NCBI RefSeq assembly: GCF_030272615.1
Contig: NC_081406.1
Location: 239,312,422-239,372,421 of the forward strand
Reading direction: 5' to 3'
Origin: Cryptomeria japonica
Taxonomy: Eukaryota; Streptophyta; Pinopsida; Cupressales; Cupressaceae
Length of the DNA: 60,000 bases
Shown: piece after piece, positions 58,927-60,000 of the stretch
How positions within the stretch are numbered: the stretch's first letter is position 1
Layout of the letters: each line of letters opens with the position of its first letter
Position numbers and translations under genes: made by a program
Notes under the pieces: generated by a model
What the model was told of the DNA's origin: nothing
Databases searched by the model: none
The model's input: only the letters and a program-made list of their open reading frames with translations

Positions 58927-59400
58927 AGTTAGAGATGTCACATCAGACACTCCAGACATTGTTTGTTTGTATTTCATACTCTCTATCTATTTATCACCCT
59001 TTAACACTTTCCTCTGCTTCCCTCCAATTGCTCTCTTCTAAGCAACTGATGAGCTTGTTTCCATGTCATTCAAGATAATGCTTGCTTGCTTTCTTTTAGG
59101 AAATTTGCTTGCACGACTCTAAAGCTTGTATGTTTTGCTTCTGTACAGATATAAATTTTAATTCACGCTTAGATAATAATTAAATAAAATAAGCATTTGT
59201 AAAGAAAAGATTTAGTCACTTGATGTTACATATTATTTGACAGAAAGATCCTAGACAATTCTTGGAGAAAGGAAACATCATTGATAATCATTTTTTGCAA
59301 ATAACATTGAATCAAATAAATAATAAATGTTTAATGTAATTTTTAAAAATAGAACTTATTCAATGCTTTCATTCACCGACGGCAAAGCCGTTTGACCCAC

Positions 59401-59732
59401 ATCATCTCTTGCAATCAAAATTCTGACGACAACTAATGAAACGTCTGACAAGGATGTTGTATATCCGATGTCACTTCCATGTTGGACGATCATCGAGGAG
59501 CAATCATAACATCCATAAAAAATCCAACAGAAATCCGCCTATATTTGTGGCGAGGGGTGCAAATATAGCCGCTTCCATATGAGTTCATTACATCATTGGA
59601 CGATCGATGCAAATGGCATCGTCGGGAAGCCTGACGACGAGTTTTTGATGACAAAATTGGTCGGAAGTCTGATGTTTGGTCGTCACAAATCTGACAATTA
59701 GCCGTCAGAAATTAGTCCCAAATGTATTAGTG
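59401..59732. repeat. CACTA-2 right subterminal and terminal region
   Basis: AATTCTGACGAC (59419-59430), several TCTGACGA / CGTCTGAC / GACGACGAG words, an inverted CCGTCAGAAATT (59702-59713), then the TIR CCCAAATGTATTAGTG. Confidence 0.75.
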
Positions 59733-59735
59733 CCT

Positions 59736-60000
59736 TATCAACCATTTGTCCAACACTCAAAAGATTATGCTTCAAGCCTTGAACACATAAAAAATCATCA
59801 ACATTATTCTTACCATCACGAGAAATAAACCCTCTACCATAGATTACACAAGTTTTGTTGTCTCCAAATCTTACTACAATGCCATCATACTTCTCCAAAT
59901 TCACAAATTTACCTTTATCACCCATCATGCAATATGAACAACCATTGTCAATCACCCATTCATATTTCTCTTCAATCTTAGCAGACAAGGCCTTCTGTTC
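59736..60000 (-). pseudogene. Copia C protease / pre-integrase region, continues beyond the window
   Basis: Minus-strand open stretch: KIEEKYEWVIDNGCSYCMMG (protease, Asp kept, DNG instead of DSG), KGKFVNLEKYDG, VIYGRGFISRDGKNN, VQGLKHNLLSVGQMVDK. It runs without a break to the CACTA-2 right end and is the upstream portion of the pol at 47834-50063. Gag lies past the window edge. Confidence 0.9.

Larger units (their letters stand above)
57156..59400. repeat. Giant inverted duplication: arms of about 1,114 bp, 17-nt loop
   Basis: Left arm 57156-58269 and right arm 58287-59400 are reverse complements at roughly 95% by eye, mirrored about 58278, with net equal length. The loop is 58270-58286. 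Outer ends GTGGGTCAGACGGCTTTGC and its mirror sit close to the right subterminal region of CACTA-2. Each arm has about 260 bases of non-coding sequence, an acceptor-like CTGTACAG (intact in the right arm), then the DRM-like coding part next to the loop. A transcript from either side would fold into about 1.1 kb of dsRNA. Confidence 0.95.
50067..59732. mobile_element. CACTA-2: 9.7-kb non-autonomous CACTA element, TSD CCT, carrying host-gene fragments
   Basis: Ends CACTAATACATTTGGC (50067) and, inverted, CACTAATACATTTGGG (59732): 15 matching bases beginning CACTA. CCT is duplicated (50064-50066, 59733-59735). Deleting the element and one CCT restores the copia C codons VDKGYDLQF across the junction. 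Subterminal TTCTGACGAC motifs occur at both ends. No transposase-like ORF is seen. Cargo: PPR fragments (53175-53400 plus, 55555-55935 minus), a hairpin (56498-56724) and the DRM inverted duplication (57156-59400). Confidence 0.9.

Overview
The window is eukaryotic, plant nuclear DNA, almost certainly from a large, repeat-swollen seed-plant genome. A conifer or other gymnosperm is my best guess, from the copia family's appearance, the style of the pentatricopeptide-repeat (PPR) fragments and the depth of nesting. I find no intact host gene. Nearly everything is transposable elements inserted into one another, plus broken host-gene pieces they carry. Functions are read by eye from translated motifs; no database search was run.

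Layout, oldest to youngest as far as nesting shows. Copia C (minus strand) is the oldest layer: part of its 3' LTR lies at 46788-47478, its pol at 47834-50063, and its protease region at 59736-60000, running out of the window. Copia A (plus strand) inserted into C's LTR; its 3' half is 5130-8272 and its 3' LTR survives as three pieces (8273-8711, 17915-18136, 46187-46787). A was then hit by (i) a gypsy-type LTR element ending at 5129, most of it left of the window; (ii) a short terminal-inverted-repeat DNA element (8712-17914, TSD TTA) that itself received the full-length copia B (8716-15728, minus, TSD ACTGG) and a solo LTR (16348-17576, TSD TAATG); and (iii) CACTA-1, a 28-kb CACTA element (18137-46183, TSD GTT).

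CACTA-1 contains a plant L1-type LINE (about 21323-28345, minus), a PPR pseudogene split by a 3.1-kb LTR element that keeps only a coiled-coil-type ORF (31126-34263, TSD TAATG), an exon resembling the Golgi protein CASP, and a complete but decayed Ty3/gypsy element (35817-41330, TSD CAAAT). I see no transposase for CACTA-1.

A second CACTA element, CACTA-2 (50067-59732, TSD CCT), lies in the pol gene of copia C; removing it with one TSD copy restores the copia frame. It carries PPR fragments in both orientations, a 227-bp hairpin and, most strikingly, a near-perfect 2.2-kb inverted duplication (57156-59400, 17-nt loop). Each arm holds a fragment of a plant DRM-type de novo cytosine methyltransferase. 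A transcript through it would fold into long dsRNA matching the host gene that normally helps methylate and silence transposons. This is the main candidate for something undescribed.
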